A DNA stretch of 60,674 nt from Drancourtella massiliensis. GTDB lineage: Bacteria; Bacillota; Clostridia; Lachnospirales; Lachnospiraceae. Shown piece by piece: positions 16,393 through 24,921 of this stretch. The translations under genes were made by a program, and so were the position numbers. The stretch is from positions 1 through 60,674 of the forward strand of contig NZ_JACJKH010000022.1 in the NCBI RefSeq assembly GCF_016900655.1, written 5' to 3'. The notes beneath the pieces were generated by a model, which was not told the DNA's origin, ran no database searches, and saw only the letters and a list, made by a program, of their open reading frames with translations. The stretch's first letter is position 1. The number at the start of each line of letters is the position of its first letter.

Positions 16393-18372
16393 TTATTCAA
16401 ACGAGATCACTGTTGTCTTTCCTGCCTCTGCCGTCTGTCCCGGCTTCATCTGAATATTCTTTGCACTTCCTTCTCCTGTCACAATCAGCATGGTGGTTGT
16501 TGGATGTCCTGCCGCCTTGATCTTCTCCGGATCAAACTGGATCAGCGGTGTGCCGCATTTGACATGATCTCCCTGAGCTGCAAGAAGTTTGAATCCGTCT
16601 CCTCCCATGTCTACCGTATCGATGCCTACATGGATCAGAATCTCCATACCATTTGCAAGTGTCAGGCCGCATGCGTGTCCAGTCTCGGCCATTACGATGC
16701 TGACTTCTGCATCTGCCGGAGCTACCACTGTCGTGTCGGTCGGTTCAATAGCAACACCGTCTCCCATGATTTTCTGTGAAAACACATTGTCATCTACTTC
16801 TTCAATCTGAATCACGTTTCCGCTTAAAATTGCTTTGATTTCTGTAACCGGTTCTGACGGTGTTTCTTCTTTTGCTTCTGTTTCCAGAACCGCTTCTGCT
16901 TCCGGGGCTTCTGCCAAAACTTTTTCCCGAGCTTCTTTTTCCACGAGACCTCTGTCTTCTGCTGAAAGTTTCTTCATTCCTACGAAGAATGTCAGCAGGA
17001 ATGGTACAACGATCGCTTCTGCCATGGCAAGCAGGAAGATCAGATAAAATTCCGGCTTGATGGAAATGATGCCCGGAAGTCCGCCGACACCGATACTCAG
17101 TGCCTGAACACCGCATCCTACGGAAATCATGGCCGCGATGGCGGAACCGATCATACCGCAGATCAGCGGGAATCCGTATTTTAAGTTGACACCGAAAAGG
17201 GCCGGTTCTGTAACTCCGAGATAACAGGAGATACATGCAGGAACATTCACCTGCTGTGCCCTTTCATTTTTCTTCTGAAGAATGGACATGGCCAGTACAC
17301 TGGATCCCTGCGCGATGTTGGAAAGTGCGATCATCGGCCAGAGAATCGTGCCGTCATACGTGTTGACAAGCTGTGTATCGATAGCGTTTGTCATGTGGTG
17401 AAGGCCCGTCATGACAATCGGTGCGTACAGCAGTCCGAACAGCCCTGCAAACAGCCATCCGAAATTGGACATCAGGCCGCCGTAAACGACATCTGCGATG
17501 GCATTCCCGATTGTCCAGCCGATCGGTCCTACTACAGTGTGGGCAATAATTACTGCCGGAACGAGAGAACAGAACGGTACAACAATCATACTGATGACTT
17601 CCGGACAATGTTTCTTAAAAAACTTTTCCAGATAAACAAGTACAAAGCCTGCCATCATAGCCGCAATGACCTGTCCCTGGTAACCAATCATCTCTACCTT
17701 TGCGAATCCGAAATCCCATACCGGAATCTCACTTGCCGGAGTGTCCGCTACGCTGAATCCATTTAACAGCTGGGAAGATACCAGAGTAAGTCCAAGGATA
17801 ATACCAAGGATCTGTGTCGTACCCATCTTCTTTGTGATGGACCACACAATACCAACCGGCAGCAGATGGAAAACGGCTTCGCCGATCAGCCACAGAAAGT
17901 TGTAAGTTCCTTCCCAGAACTGATACATATCCGCAAGACTCTTTGTTCCATTTTCAAAAAAATTGATCTCTCCGATAATATTCCGGAATCCGAGAATCAA
18001 ACCTCCGCAGATCAGGGCCGGGATCAGCGGGGCAAAGATCTCGCCAAGCGCTCCCATAATCTTCTGCACCACATTCTGATTTGTCTTGGCCGCCGCCTTT
18101 GCCGCTTCCTTGCTGACTCCTTCGATGCCTGCGTAGGAAGTGAACTCGTTGTAAAATACGGACACATCATTTCCTATAATTACCTGATACTGCCCTGCCT
18201 GTGTGAATGTTCCTTTTACTGCCGGAATCTCTTCAATGGCCTTCTCATCCGCTTTCTTCGGATCCACGAGTACGAAACGCATTCTCGTCATACAATGGGA
18301 AACAGCCTGGATGTTTTCTTTGCCGCCGATCAGCTTTAAGAGCTGCTTCACGTCATTTTCGTATTTCGCCAT
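16393..18372 (-). CDS. treP: Trehalose-specific PTS permease, EIIBCA
   Basis: This 659-residue permease has domains in the order IIB (1-85, phosphorylated Cys27 in SHCMTRMRF), IIC (about 105-460, ten or so hydrophobic segments) and IIA (about 505-659, with PADAEVS and the phosphohistidine in LIHVGIDTV). It imports trehalose while phosphorylating it. The attached IIA makes it independent of a separate glucose IIA. Start 18372 has GGAGAGAG upstream; an in-frame ATG 19 codons earlier lies within the promoter-operator region and is rejected. A TreR-like operator overlaps its promoter spacer and another lies just after the -10. Confidence 0.95.
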   Translation of the reverse strand: MAKYENDVKQLLKLIGGKENIQAVSHCMTRMRFVLVDPKKADEKAIEEIPAVKGTFTQAGQYQVIIGNDVSVFYNEFTSYAGIEGVSKEAAKAAAKTNQNVVQKIMGALGEIFAPLIPALICGGLILGFRNIIGEINFFENGTKSLADMYQFWEGTYNFLWLIGEAVFHLLPVGIVWSITKKMGTTQILGIILGLTLVSSQLLNGFSVADTPASEIPVWDFGFAKVEMIGYQGQVIAAMMAGFVLVYLEKFFKKHCPEVISMIVVPFCSLVPAVIIAHTVVGPIGWTIGNAIADVVYGGLMSNFGWLFAGLFGLLYAPIVMTGLHHMTNAIDTQLVNTYDGTILWPMIALSNIAQGSSVLAMSILQKKNERAQQVNVPACISCYLGVTEPALFGVNLKYGFPLICGMIGSAIAAMISVGCGVQALSIGVGGLPGIISIKPEFYLIFLLAMAEAIVVPFLLTFFVGMKKLSAEDRGLVEKEAREKVLAEAPEAEAVLETEAKEETPSEPVTEIKAILSGNVIQIEEVDDNVFSQKIMGDGVAIEPTDTTVVAPADAEVSIVMAETGHACGLTLANGMEILIHVGIDTVDMGGDGFKLLAAQGDHVKCGTPLIQFDPEKIKAAGHPTTTMLIVTGEGSAKNIQMKPGQTAEAGKTTVISFE

Positions 18373-18403
18373 GGTTCTCTCTCCTTTTCTTTTTATTGCG
18401 AAC

Positions 18404-18518
18404 TTGTTTGAACAACTCGAATATAGCATACTTGTTTAAACATGTCAATCGTTTTTTTATAACTTTCTCTTGATTTCTGCATCTCTTCTCTTTATACTGT
18501 AACTAAGATGTTTAAACA
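18404..18518. promoter_or_regulatory. Divergent tre promoters with TreR-like operators
   Basis: Minus strand: TTGACA (18448-18443), 17 bp, TATATT (18425-18420) drives treP-treA. Plus strand: TTGATT (18470-18475), 17 bp, TATACT (18493-18498) drives treR. Two identical palindromes TGTTTAAACA lie at 18433-18442 (in the treP spacer, right after the -35) and 18509-18518 (just downstream of the treR start point). A variant, TTGTTTGAACAA, is at 18404-18415, downstream of the treP -10. The layout predicts repression of both transcripts by TreR. Confidence 0.85.
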
Positions 18519-18536
18519 AGAAAGGAAGTGCTCCAT

Positions 18537-19262
18537 TTGCCAAAAGCGAAATACGATATGATTTACCATGACCTGAAACAGAAAATTGAAGACGAGACCT
18601 ATCCTTATCAGGAGCTTCTCCCTTCTGAGCACATTCTTGTCAAAACATACGGCTGTTCCCGCAACACTGTCCGCCGTGCCCTGGCCGAACTGACTTCTGA
18701 CGGATATGTTCAACCCATGCACGGGAAAGGTGTCCGCAACATTTTTCAGCCTGTCGAACAGGCTGCCTTTACAGTGGGCGGGATTGAATCCTTTCAGGAA
18801 TCCGCTCTCCGGAACAACAAAGTTCCTTTCACACGGATTCTTCAGTTTTCCGAGCTTTCCGCCGATAAAAAAATCGCCAAAAAAACAGGATTTGCTTTCG
18901 GGACACCGCTTTACTACATACAGAGGCTGCGTTATCTGGATGGAATTCCTCTGATCCTTGACCACAATTATTTCAATGCCGAACAAATAAAAGGTCTGAC
19001 CCCGGAGATTGCCCGTCATTCCGTCTATGCTTATCTGGAAAATGAACTTGGAATGACCATCGCAACAAGCAAGCGTACCATGACTGTGGAACATATGACT
19101 CAGGTGGATGAAACCTATCTGGATCTGAAAGACTATAACTGTCTTGCCGTTATTACCAATCAGACCTATGATGACAACGGTATTCAGTTTGAATACACGC
19201 AGTCGCGGCACCGCCCGGATTATTTCCAGTTCCAGGATGTTGCGGCAAGAAAGAAAAAATAA
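18537..19262 (+). CDS. treR: GntR-family trehalose operon repressor
   Basis: This 241-residue regulator has an N-terminal winged helix (residues 1-70: YDMIYHDLKQKIEDETYPYQELLPSE, then CSRNTVRRALAELTSDGY) and a C-terminal UTRA ligand domain (about 85-235). In TreR the UTRA domain binds trehalose 6-phosphate. The TTG at 18537 is chosen because it gives the family-typical LPKAKYDMIY start, with AAAGGAAG upstream; a GTG three codons earlier is possible. It is divergent from treP-treA with shared operators, and a strong terminator follows. Confidence 0.93.
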   Translation: MPKAKYDMIYHDLKQKIEDETYPYQELLPSEHILVKTYGCSRNTVRRALAELTSDGYVQPMHGKGVRNIFQPVEQAAFTVGGIESFQESALRNNKVPFTRILQFSELSADKKIAKKTGFAFGTPLYYIQRLRYLDGIPLILDHNYFNAEQIKGLTPEIARHSVYAYLENELGMTIATSKRTMTVEHMTQVDETYLDLKDYNCLAVITNQTYDDNGIQFEYTQSRHRPDYFQFQDVAARKKK

Positions 19263-19263
19263 A

Positions 19264-19300
19264 GCCATCCGGATCTCCTTGTTTCCGGATGGCTTTGTCC
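19264..19300 (+). terminator. treR terminator
   Basis: An 11-bp perfect stem AGCCATCCGGA (19264-19274) with its complement at 19285-19295, directly after the treR stop, followed by TTGTCC. The short U-run makes it weaker than usual. Confidence 0.7.
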
Positions 19301-19335
19301 TCTGGCTTTGCTTTTGATACATTTCTTACTTTTAT

Positions 19336-20778
19336 TCAGTTATTCACATGATGATGCGGAGCATAGGAATCTATCGTCAGACCCTTGAACGCATATCCAA
19401 GTTTACGGTAATGTTCAATAATTTTCGGGAGCGCTTTTACTGTCGTATCCTTTGCATCAGTATCATGCATCAGGATATTGATATGCTTTGCGCAGGATGA
19501 TGTTGCTTCCGCGACAAGCTTTTCTTCCGGGACATTATTTCCGCTGGCATCCGTAGAATCACAGTTCCAGTCAAAATACTGATATCCTTTTTCCTGAACC
19601 GCTTTTGTCAGTCTCGTCATCAGCCCCGGTACATACTTTTTACTGATGGTATTACTTGAACCTCCCGGGAACCGGATCAGGCAGGACTTCTCTCCGGTGA
19701 CATTTTCCACCATATCGGATATTTCCTGAAGATCTTTAAAATAATTTTCTTCCGATGCGTAGACTGAAGCATAGTCATGCGTATATGTATGAAGACCGAT
19801 GGAATGTCCCTTCTCATAAGCAAGACGGATCAGATCATTCTTTTTCTGATTATTTCCGGTAACAAAGAAAGTTCCTTTTACTTTATACTGATCAAGAATA
19901 TCAAGAATTTTCTTCGTATTATCCGATGGTCCGTCATCAAATGTAAGATAAACGATCTTCTCATCCCACTCCGGATTTGCTTCCACCGTAATATTCTGCA
20001 CGATTTCCTCCTGATTTCCGGAACGGTCTTTTGCAGTATAAACCGCCTGATAAGATCCAGGCACGGCAAGATCTACATTTTCAGAATGAATCTCCAGGGA
20101 TGGTGACGGATCCATATCATCTGTCACAGTTACCCCCTGAGAGAAATCCAGTACCTTTCCCTGCTTCACCGTCAAATCCTGTACTCCCTGGATTTCCGGC
20201 TTTTGCGTATCTTTTTTTCTTGTCAGCACCGCGTCTTTGACCGTCTGATTGCCGCTCGCATCTTCTGCCAGGATCTCCACCGTGTAATTTCCTTCTTCAT
20301 CCCAGCTTCCTTCCTCCGCAAAACGGACCGTTACATCAGAAAGGTCTTCCGTCTTTTCCACAAACATCTCCGGTTTGATTTCTTCTGTCATGTCAGTGGT
20401 ATAATCCTTTACTTCCAGATCCGGCGGAGTCGTATCTCTCACCTTTACTACCGCTTTTTCACTGTGGTTTCGCCAGGTATAAACAATCGGATAATCTCCT
20501 TCTTTCGATATATCAACACTGGATTTTACAGAAACCTCCTCCGGTTTTCCAAACCATACCTTTTTTATCTGGTCCATCGGATCAAATGCCTCTCCCATCT
20601 CATGTTCGATCACACCGCCTTTCAGCTTCAGTGGATGTGTGAAGGTATATAAAAATCCTCCTGCGCCGGCTAACACAAGCAGTATCAGAACCGTCAGGCC
20701 TATTCTTATAAATAACTGCCGTTTTCTTTCTTCTTTTACGTTGCTTCTCTTTCTGTGTTCTTTCATAACTTTTCTCAT
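19336..20778 (-). CDS. Membrane-anchored polysaccharide deacetylase
   Basis: This 480-residue protein has a short cytosolic basic N-terminus, one membrane segment (about 26-46), then two Ig-like bacterial domains of the DUF5011 type (about 110-270, each with DTTPPDLE/DTQKPEIQ openings and an AEDASGNQ/AKDRSGNQ end). A C-terminal NodB domain follows (about 280-470). NodB motifs present are TFDDGPS, HTYTHDY, RFPGGSS, DWNCD and LMHD, so metal and catalytic residues look intact. The likely role is N-deacetylation of peptidoglycan or a surface glycan, as in PgdA-type lysozyme resistance. It is monocistronic, with a TTGACT-17-TATTCT promoter. Confidence 0.92.
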   Translation of the reverse strand: MRKVMKEHRKRSNVKEERKRQLFIRIGLTVLILLVLAGAGGFLYTFTHPLKLKGGVIEHEMGEAFDPMDQIKKVWFGKPEEVSVKSSVDISKEGDYPIVYTWRNHSEKAVVKVRDTTPPDLEVKDYTTDMTEEIKPEMFVEKTEDLSDVTVRFAEEGSWDEEGNYTVEILAEDASGNQTVKDAVLTRKKDTQKPEIQGVQDLTVKQGKVLDFSQGVTVTDDMDPSPSLEIHSENVDLAVPGSYQAVYTAKDRSGNQEEIVQNITVEANPEWDEKIVYLTFDDGPSDNTKKILDILDQYKVKGTFFVTGNNQKKNDLIRLAYEKGHSIGLHTYTHDYASVYASEENYFKDLQEISDMVENVTGEKSCLIRFPGGSSNTISKKYVPGLMTRLTKAVQEKGYQYFDWNCDSTDASGNNVPEEKLVAEATSSCAKHINILMHDTDAKDTTVKALPKIIEHYRKLGYAFKGLTIDSYAPHHHVNN

Positions 20779-20822
20779 GCTTTTTGTATCCTTATCTTAT
20801 GTTGTCGCTTTTTGTAGTCATC

Positions 20823-20851
20823 AGAATAGCACCCCCTCCCACCATAGTCAA
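20823..20851 (-). promoter_or_regulatory. Promoter of the deacetylase gene
   Basis: Minus strand TTGACT (20851-20846), 17-bp spacer containing a GGGAGGGGG run, TATTCT (20828-20823), about 45 bp before the start codon. Confidence 0.75.
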
Positions 20852-20976
20852 TGAATCATTTTTTAAGATTTCTTAAAATTTATTTATTATATTCATATTT
20901 GTATTTAATTTAATAAACTTTCTCTCTATATTACTTGTTTGTTACGTAATTATTAATATTTATCTTCAATTTAAGA

Positions 20977-21014
20977 ACATAAAAGGCTGTATCTGACTGA
21001 CAGACACAGCCTTT
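20977..21014 (-). terminator. Terminator after the thiamine-precursor operon
   Basis: Stem AAAGGCTGT (20982-20990) with ACAGCCTTT (21006-21014), extended inward by TCTG/CAGA across a mismatch, followed on the minus strand by a short U-rich stretch. Confidence 0.7.
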
Positions 21015-21038
21015 CTGCTCCTCATGATTCTAATGCCT

Positions 21039-21149
21039 TTATCCTTTGATATGGAATGCGTCAAATCCCGGATATACCGCATAACGGGACGGATCCTTGT
21101 CACGAAGTTCCAGAGCTTCAAATTCACCAGTGGAAGCCCCGCCTTGGTC
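21039..21149 (-). pseudogene. Enolase gene fragment
   Basis: On the minus strand one frame reads GGASTGEFEALELRDKDPSRY, after which the sequence diverges (AVYPGFDAFHIKG) and stops at 21039. GASTGEFEALELRD is the highly conserved N-terminal substrate-loop region of enolase. Nothing upstream resembles the enolase start, and the rest of the enzyme is missing, so this is a relic of about 20 codons, not a gene. It lies between the thiZ stop and the operon terminator, in the same orientation. Confidence 0.55.
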
Positions 21150-21212
21150 ACTGTATGAAATTCTTCGTTTACTTATCTTTTTCTGTCCCATACAAAAAAA
21201 GAACCAGAGGAA

Positions 21213-21962
21213 CTACTCCTCTGATTCTTCAATCTTTTCCAGTATTCGTTTTTTATAGGAAAGAAACTCTTCTGTCAGCTGGAAATCGTTTCTTCTTGGT
21301 TTTGGCTCTTCAATGCGGATCTCATCGATGATATGTCCCGGTTTCCCGCCGAGGATATAAATCTGGTCCGACAGAAGCACCGCCTCATCAATATCATGGG
21401 TGATAAATACGGTAGACAGATGAATCTGCTCCATCACATCCAGATACCACCGGTGCATGGACCGTTTTGTCAGCGTATCCAGCGCGGAAAACGGTTCATC
21501 CAAAAGAGCCAGTCTGTCTGAAAACAGATAAGTCCGAAGAAGCGCCGCCCGCTGCCTCATTCCTCCGGAAAGCTGTGCTGGATATTTTTTCTCAGTCCCA
21601 GCAAGTCCGAATTCTTCAAAATACGGGGCCGCTTTCTTTCTTGCTTCTTTCTTCTTCATGCCGCCAATCACAAGGGGAAGGGCAACATTATCCTCCACCG
21701 TGCGGTACGGCAGAAGCAGATCTTTCTGAAGCATGTAGCTGACATTGCCCGGCTTTCCCGTGATCTCCTCCCCGTCCAGAAACACCTGTCCCCGGTCCGG
21801 CTTCAGCAGTCCGGAAATCACATTAAACAGCGTCGTTTTTCCGCCTCCGCTGACACCAAGAAGGCTCACCAGCTCCCTGTCATGGATCTCGATGGAGATA
21901 TCCTCAATAATTGTCCTTCCATCAAAGGATTTTGTCACACCTGACACTACTAAATCTGCCAT
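21213..21962 (-). CDS. thiZ: ABC transporter ATPase for HMP/thiamine precursor (ThiZ-like)
   Basis: This 249-residue ATPase has Walker A (GVSGGGKTTL), Q-loop (YMLQKDLLLPYRTV), signature LSGGMRQRAAL, Walker B (LALLDEPFSALD) and the H-loop (ITHDIDEA). It belongs to the nitrate/taurine/thiamine-precursor group. It is the last gene of the operon governed by the TPP riboswitch, so its substrate is assigned from thiY and the riboswitch. Confidence 0.9.
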   Translation of the reverse strand: MADLVVSGVTKSFDGRTIIEDISIEIHDRELVSLLGVSGGGKTTLFNVISGLLKPDRGQVFLDGEEITGKPGNVSYMLQKDLLLPYRTVEDNVALPLVIGGMKKKEARKKAAPYFEEFGLAGTEKKYPAQLSGGMRQRAALLRTYLFSDRLALLDEPFSALDTLTKRSMHRWYLDVMEQIHLSTVFITHDIDEAVLLSDQIYILGGKPGHIIDEIRIEEPKPRRNDFQLTEEFLSYKKRILEKIEESEE

Positions 21963-21974
21963 CTTTCCTCCTTG

Positions 21975-22976
21975 CTACTCCGGAAGATATTCGTTGGAAA
22001 ATCCGGTATTTTCCGGAATTTCGTTCTCGGTAAGTCCATTCTCATTCAGCCAGTTGTAAAACAGATTCCAGCGATCCGGATCGATATAGCCCCATCTGTC
22101 CGCATCTGCGATATACTGATCTTTCAGATATTCCTGGCTTGCCTTTACAAGCTCCTGATCAAGTTCCGGTGCTGCCTCGCACAGAATCTCCGCCGCTCCA
22201 TCCGGATCTTCGATCGCATCTTCATATCCTTTCTTCACCGCACTCAGGAATTTCTTCGCGGTCTCCGGCTCTTTTTCCAGAAACTCGTTATTTCCAATAA
22301 TTACCGGCGTATAATAGTCAAATGCCGGGTTGATATCCTTAAAAGCGAAATAATCGGTTTCCAGTCCTGCAACTTCCGTTGCCACACCTGCCCAGGCATA
22401 GAAAATCCAGATGGCATCCACGGATTTGGATTCCAGAGCGGACACTTCGTCCGTCACGGTACTTGGAATCAGCTCAACTTTACTGAAATCACCGCCGTCT
22501 GCCTCCACAACATTTTCCATCATTGCTTTCTCGATCGGAGCGTCCCAGGTGGCATATTTCTTTCCCTCCAGGCCTTTCGGAGTATCCATCCCTTCGCCCT
22601 TTCTGGAAATAATGCCTGATGTATTGTGCTGGACAACCGCTGCCACCGCTGTCGTCGGAAGTTCATCTTCCCCTACAACACCCGGCGCCATCGTATCCTG
22701 GAAGGAAATCCCGAACTGAGCCTTTCCCGAAGCAACCAGCGCATCCGCGCCATCCTCCGGCGGCTGTACAATTTCCACTTCCAGACCTTCATCCTCAAAA
22801 TATCCTTTTTCCTGCGCCACATAAAGGCCGGTATGGTTGGTATTCGGCGTCCAGTCGAGCACGAACGTAATCTTTTCTTTCTCATTTTCCCCCTGCGAGG
22901 TTTCACCAGAACCACAGGCAGCCAGGGAGAGCGCCATACATCCTGCGGTTAATACTGCAACAATTTTCTTTTTCAT
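21975..22976 (-). CDS. thiY: Thiamine-precursor (HMP-type) binding lipoprotein (ThiY-like)
   Basis: This 333-residue NMT1/THI5-like periplasmic-binding-type protein has a lipoprotein signal peptide with lipobox LSLAAC. The N-terminal motif DWTPNTNHTGLYVAQEKGYF is characteristic of ThiY proteins that bind formylaminopyrimidine or HMP. It begins immediately after thiX (adjacent stop and start) and lies 12 bp before thiZ. TPP-riboswitch control supports a role in salvaging the pyrimidine half of thiamine. Confidence 0.93.
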   Translation of the reverse strand: MKKKIVAVLTAGCMALSLAACGSGETSQGENEKEKITFVLDWTPNTNHTGLYVAQEKGYFEDEGLEVEIVQPPEDGADALVASGKAQFGISFQDTMAPGVVGEDELPTTAVAAVVQHNTSGIISRKGEGMDTPKGLEGKKYATWDAPIEKAMMENVVEADGGDFSKVELIPSTVTDEVSALESKSVDAIWIFYAWAGVATEVAGLETDYFAFKDINPAFDYYTPVIIGNNEFLEKEPETAKKFLSAVKKGYEDAIEDPDGAAEILCEAAPELDQELVKASQEYLKDQYIADADRWGYIDPDRWNLFYNWLNENGLTENEIPENTGFSNEYLPE

Positions 22977-23750
22977 CTAATGTTTCTCCTCCGTCTGTTC
23001 CCAGGCCATGCACTTTTTCTGCAGCAAATCTACCAGCTTCATCAAAACAAGGCTGATTACCGAGATCAGCAGGATAACCGCAAACATTTTATCAAATGCA
23101 AATGCCTTTTTTACCCTTGTCATATACACGCCAAGACCGTTAAATCCTCCGAGCCACTCGGAAATCACTGCTCCTACCACTGAATAGGACGCCGAAATCC
23201 TTAGGCTTGAAAAAAACTGGCCCATGGCTCCCGGAAGCTTGATATACCGGAAAATCTGAACTCTTCCCGCTCCCATGGAACGCAGAAGATTGATCATGTC
23301 CCGGTCCGCCGACCGGAATCCGTTCAGAAGTCCCACCGTCACCGGGAAAAAGGTCACAATGACAATCAGAATCACCTTTGGAAGCATCTCATATCCAAAC
23401 CACAGCACAAGAAGCGGGGCAATAGCTACCGTTGGAATCGTCTGGGTAACGACAATCAGCGGGTAGAGAGCCTGATACAGTCGGTCAAACCGATCCATGA
23501 TGACTGCCATCACAAAGCCCAGAACCACCCCGCAGAACAGACCGAGAAACGCCTCTGCAAGCGTCACTTTCGCATGTTCCATCAAAAGTGGGAAGTCACT
23601 GATTAAAGCCTGTACCACCTCCACCGGCGACGGCAGCATATATCCCGGCACCAGGCCGGCCGAAGCTGCCACCTGCCATATGACGATGATGACCACAAGG
23701 GCCGCAGCGGACCAGAGCCTACTCGTGATGCTTTGAAACTTTCTTTTCAA
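22977..23750 (-). CDS. thiX: ABC transporter permease for thiamine precursor (ThiX-like)
   Basis: This 257-residue permease of the BPD_transp_1 type has about six hydrophobic segments and the cytoplasmic-loop EAA region (EAFLGLFCGVVLGF, then FRSADRDMINLLRSMGAGRVQIFRYIKLPGAM). It overlaps the upstream thiamine-binding gene by 32 nt and abuts thiY. It forms the membrane channel of the ThiXYZ importer. Confidence 0.93.
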   Translation of the reverse strand: MKRKFQSITSRLWSAAALVVIIVIWQVAASAGLVPGYMLPSPVEVVQALISDFPLLMEHAKVTLAEAFLGLFCGVVLGFVMAVIMDRFDRLYQALYPLIVVTQTIPTVAIAPLLVLWFGYEMLPKVILIVIVTFFPVTVGLLNGFRSADRDMINLLRSMGAGRVQIFRYIKLPGAMGQFFSSLRISASYSVVGAVISEWLGGFNGLGVYMTRVKKAFAFDKMFAVILLISVISLVLMKLVDLLQKKCMAWEQTEEKH

Positions 23751-24015
23751 TGGACAGCACGTCTCCTTCCGGTCTGTAGCTGACTTTGATATACGCTGCT
23801 ACATGCGGCGCGCCTGCACGCACAGCAATGTGCTGACATTCTTTTACAATGTCCATCAGCTCATCATAATCACCCTCTATTGTTGTCTCGAAAGGTCCCA
23901 CGTAACAGTTCAGGCCTGTACTTTTGATATAGGCAATTACCTCGTCTACAATACGAATCAGTTCCTCATCGTTTGCCGCGTCCGGTAAGGACTGGATTGC
24001 TACACTTGCATTCAT
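23719..24015 (-). CDS. Thiamine-binding MTH1187/YkoF-like protein
   Basis: This 98-residue protein of the MTH1187 (UPF0045/PF01910) family adopts a ferredoxin-like fold and binds thiamine or its pyrimidine part. Family features are ASVAIQSLP at the start, VDEVIAYIKSTGLNCYVGPFETTIEGDYDELMDIV and the RAGAPHVAAYIKVSYRPEG end. It is first in the TPP-riboswitch operon and overlaps thiX by 32 nt. Confidence 0.92.
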   Translation of the reverse strand: MNASVAIQSLPDAANDEELIRIVDEVIAYIKSTGLNCYVGPFETTIEGDYDELMDIVKECQHIAVRAGAPHVAAYIKVSYRPEGDVLSIEKKVSKHHE

Positions 24016-24068
24016 TTTCTCTTTCCTCCTGTAAATTTATCATAATGAAACAAAGTGGGTAAATCACA

Positions 24069-24262
24069 AAAAAACTCTGCCGGAACGCCTCCGGCAGAGA
24101 TATCTTATCGTCCATGGGTACGAGACTGGTTTTTTCGTCCATGCAGTACTCCACTTCTGCAATATGCTCCCTACGCCGGTATGATCCGGATCAGGTATGA
24201 GGGTAAAAGACGCATGCCGGTCCTACTCTCAGCCGGACTGTCTCCGGCTCCCCTTTGTCCTG
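24069..24262 (-). promoter_or_regulatory. TPP riboswitch with terminator platform
   Basis: On the minus strand the THI-box aptamer is clear: GGGGAGCC near 24255, CTGAGAGTAGGACC, ACCCTCATACCTGATCCGG and ACCGGCGTAGGGAGCA down to about 24170. The expression platform is a perfect hairpin CTCTGCCGG/CCGGCAGAG (24099-24091 with 24083-24075) followed by seven U. Thiamine pyrophosphate should terminate transcription of the thiXYZ operon. Confidence 0.97.
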
Positions 24263-24266
24263 TATT

Positions 24267-24296
24267 AGTCTACGACACCTTTCTGCCTGTTGTCAA
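24267..24296 (-). promoter_or_regulatory. Promoter of the TPP-riboswitch operon
   Basis: Minus strand TTGACA (24296-24291), 18-bp spacer, TAGACT (24272-24267), a few bases before the aptamer. Confidence 0.75.
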
Positions 24297-24307
24297 GAAT
24301 TTCCTTT

Positions 24308-24347
24308 ATTGGGGACGTGTTCCGATGCATCGGAACACGTCCCCAAT
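24308..24347. repeat. 40-bp perfect palindrome, copy 2
   Basis: The half-site ATTGGGGACGTGTTCCGATG is followed by its exact reverse complement. Compared with the copy at 14590-14629, the C-to-T at position 3 and G-to-A at position 18 are matched by complementary changes in the other arm. It lies 22 bp after the flavin reductase stop codon on the minus strand. Confidence 0.95.
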
Positions 24348-24368
24348 GATATGATTAATAAACACTCT

Positions 24369-24875
24369 TTATTCTTTTATATAAATCTTTTCTATTGATC
24401 CGATGTACATGGTATGGTAATCGCGGTCGGAGTACCATTTTGCATCGTTTTCTTTGACATCGAATCCTTCCGGACTCATGAACTGATGGTACTGTTTTTT
24501 GCAGAGGATGATAAGTTTTGCCTCTTCGAATGCTGCGGTTCCTTCTACGTTCACTGGTGTGAGTCCGGCTTCTTTGATTTTGTCCCGCTCTCTTCCGGAT
24601 ACGGTTCCGCATAAATTCAGTGCTTTCCGATATGCTTCTTCAAAAAATGTGATGGTGAAGTATTCTCCCTGATCGACAAATTCTTTTGTGTACCGGGTCT
24701 GGCGGATGTAGGCTGTAACTGATGGTTTTCCCCAGATTACACCCATGCCTCCCCAGCTTGCTGTCATTGTATTGCAGTGTGTTTCATCTCCTGCTGTAAT
24801 CAGCATCCATTCTTTTCCGATGGCGGTAAATGGATTCACATTCAGTTCTTCCGGTTTGATTTCTTTCCATCCCAT
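24369..24875 (-). CDS. Flavin reductase family protein
   Basis: This 168-residue protein has the FMN-binding split-barrel fold of the flavin reductase family. Visible features are NPFTAIGKEWMLITAGDETHCNTMTASWGG (FMN phosphate and ring region), a central KPSVTAYIRQTRYTKEFVDQG strand pair and FTITFFEE. Proteins of this length and pattern are common in Clostridia and usually bind FMN; the electron partner is unknown. It appears monocistronic. Confidence 0.9.
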   Translation of the reverse strand: MGWKEIKPEELNVNPFTAIGKEWMLITAGDETHCNTMTASWGGMGVIWGKPSVTAYIRQTRYTKEFVDQGEYFTITFFEEAYRKALNLCGTVSGRERDKIKEAGLTPVNVEGTAAFEEAKLIILCKKQYHQFMSPEGFDVKENDAKWYSDRDYHTMYIGSIEKIYIKE

Positions 24876-24921
24876 GGCAGTGTTCCCCTTTCTTTTCTTT
24901 CAATATTTCTATGATACGCTA

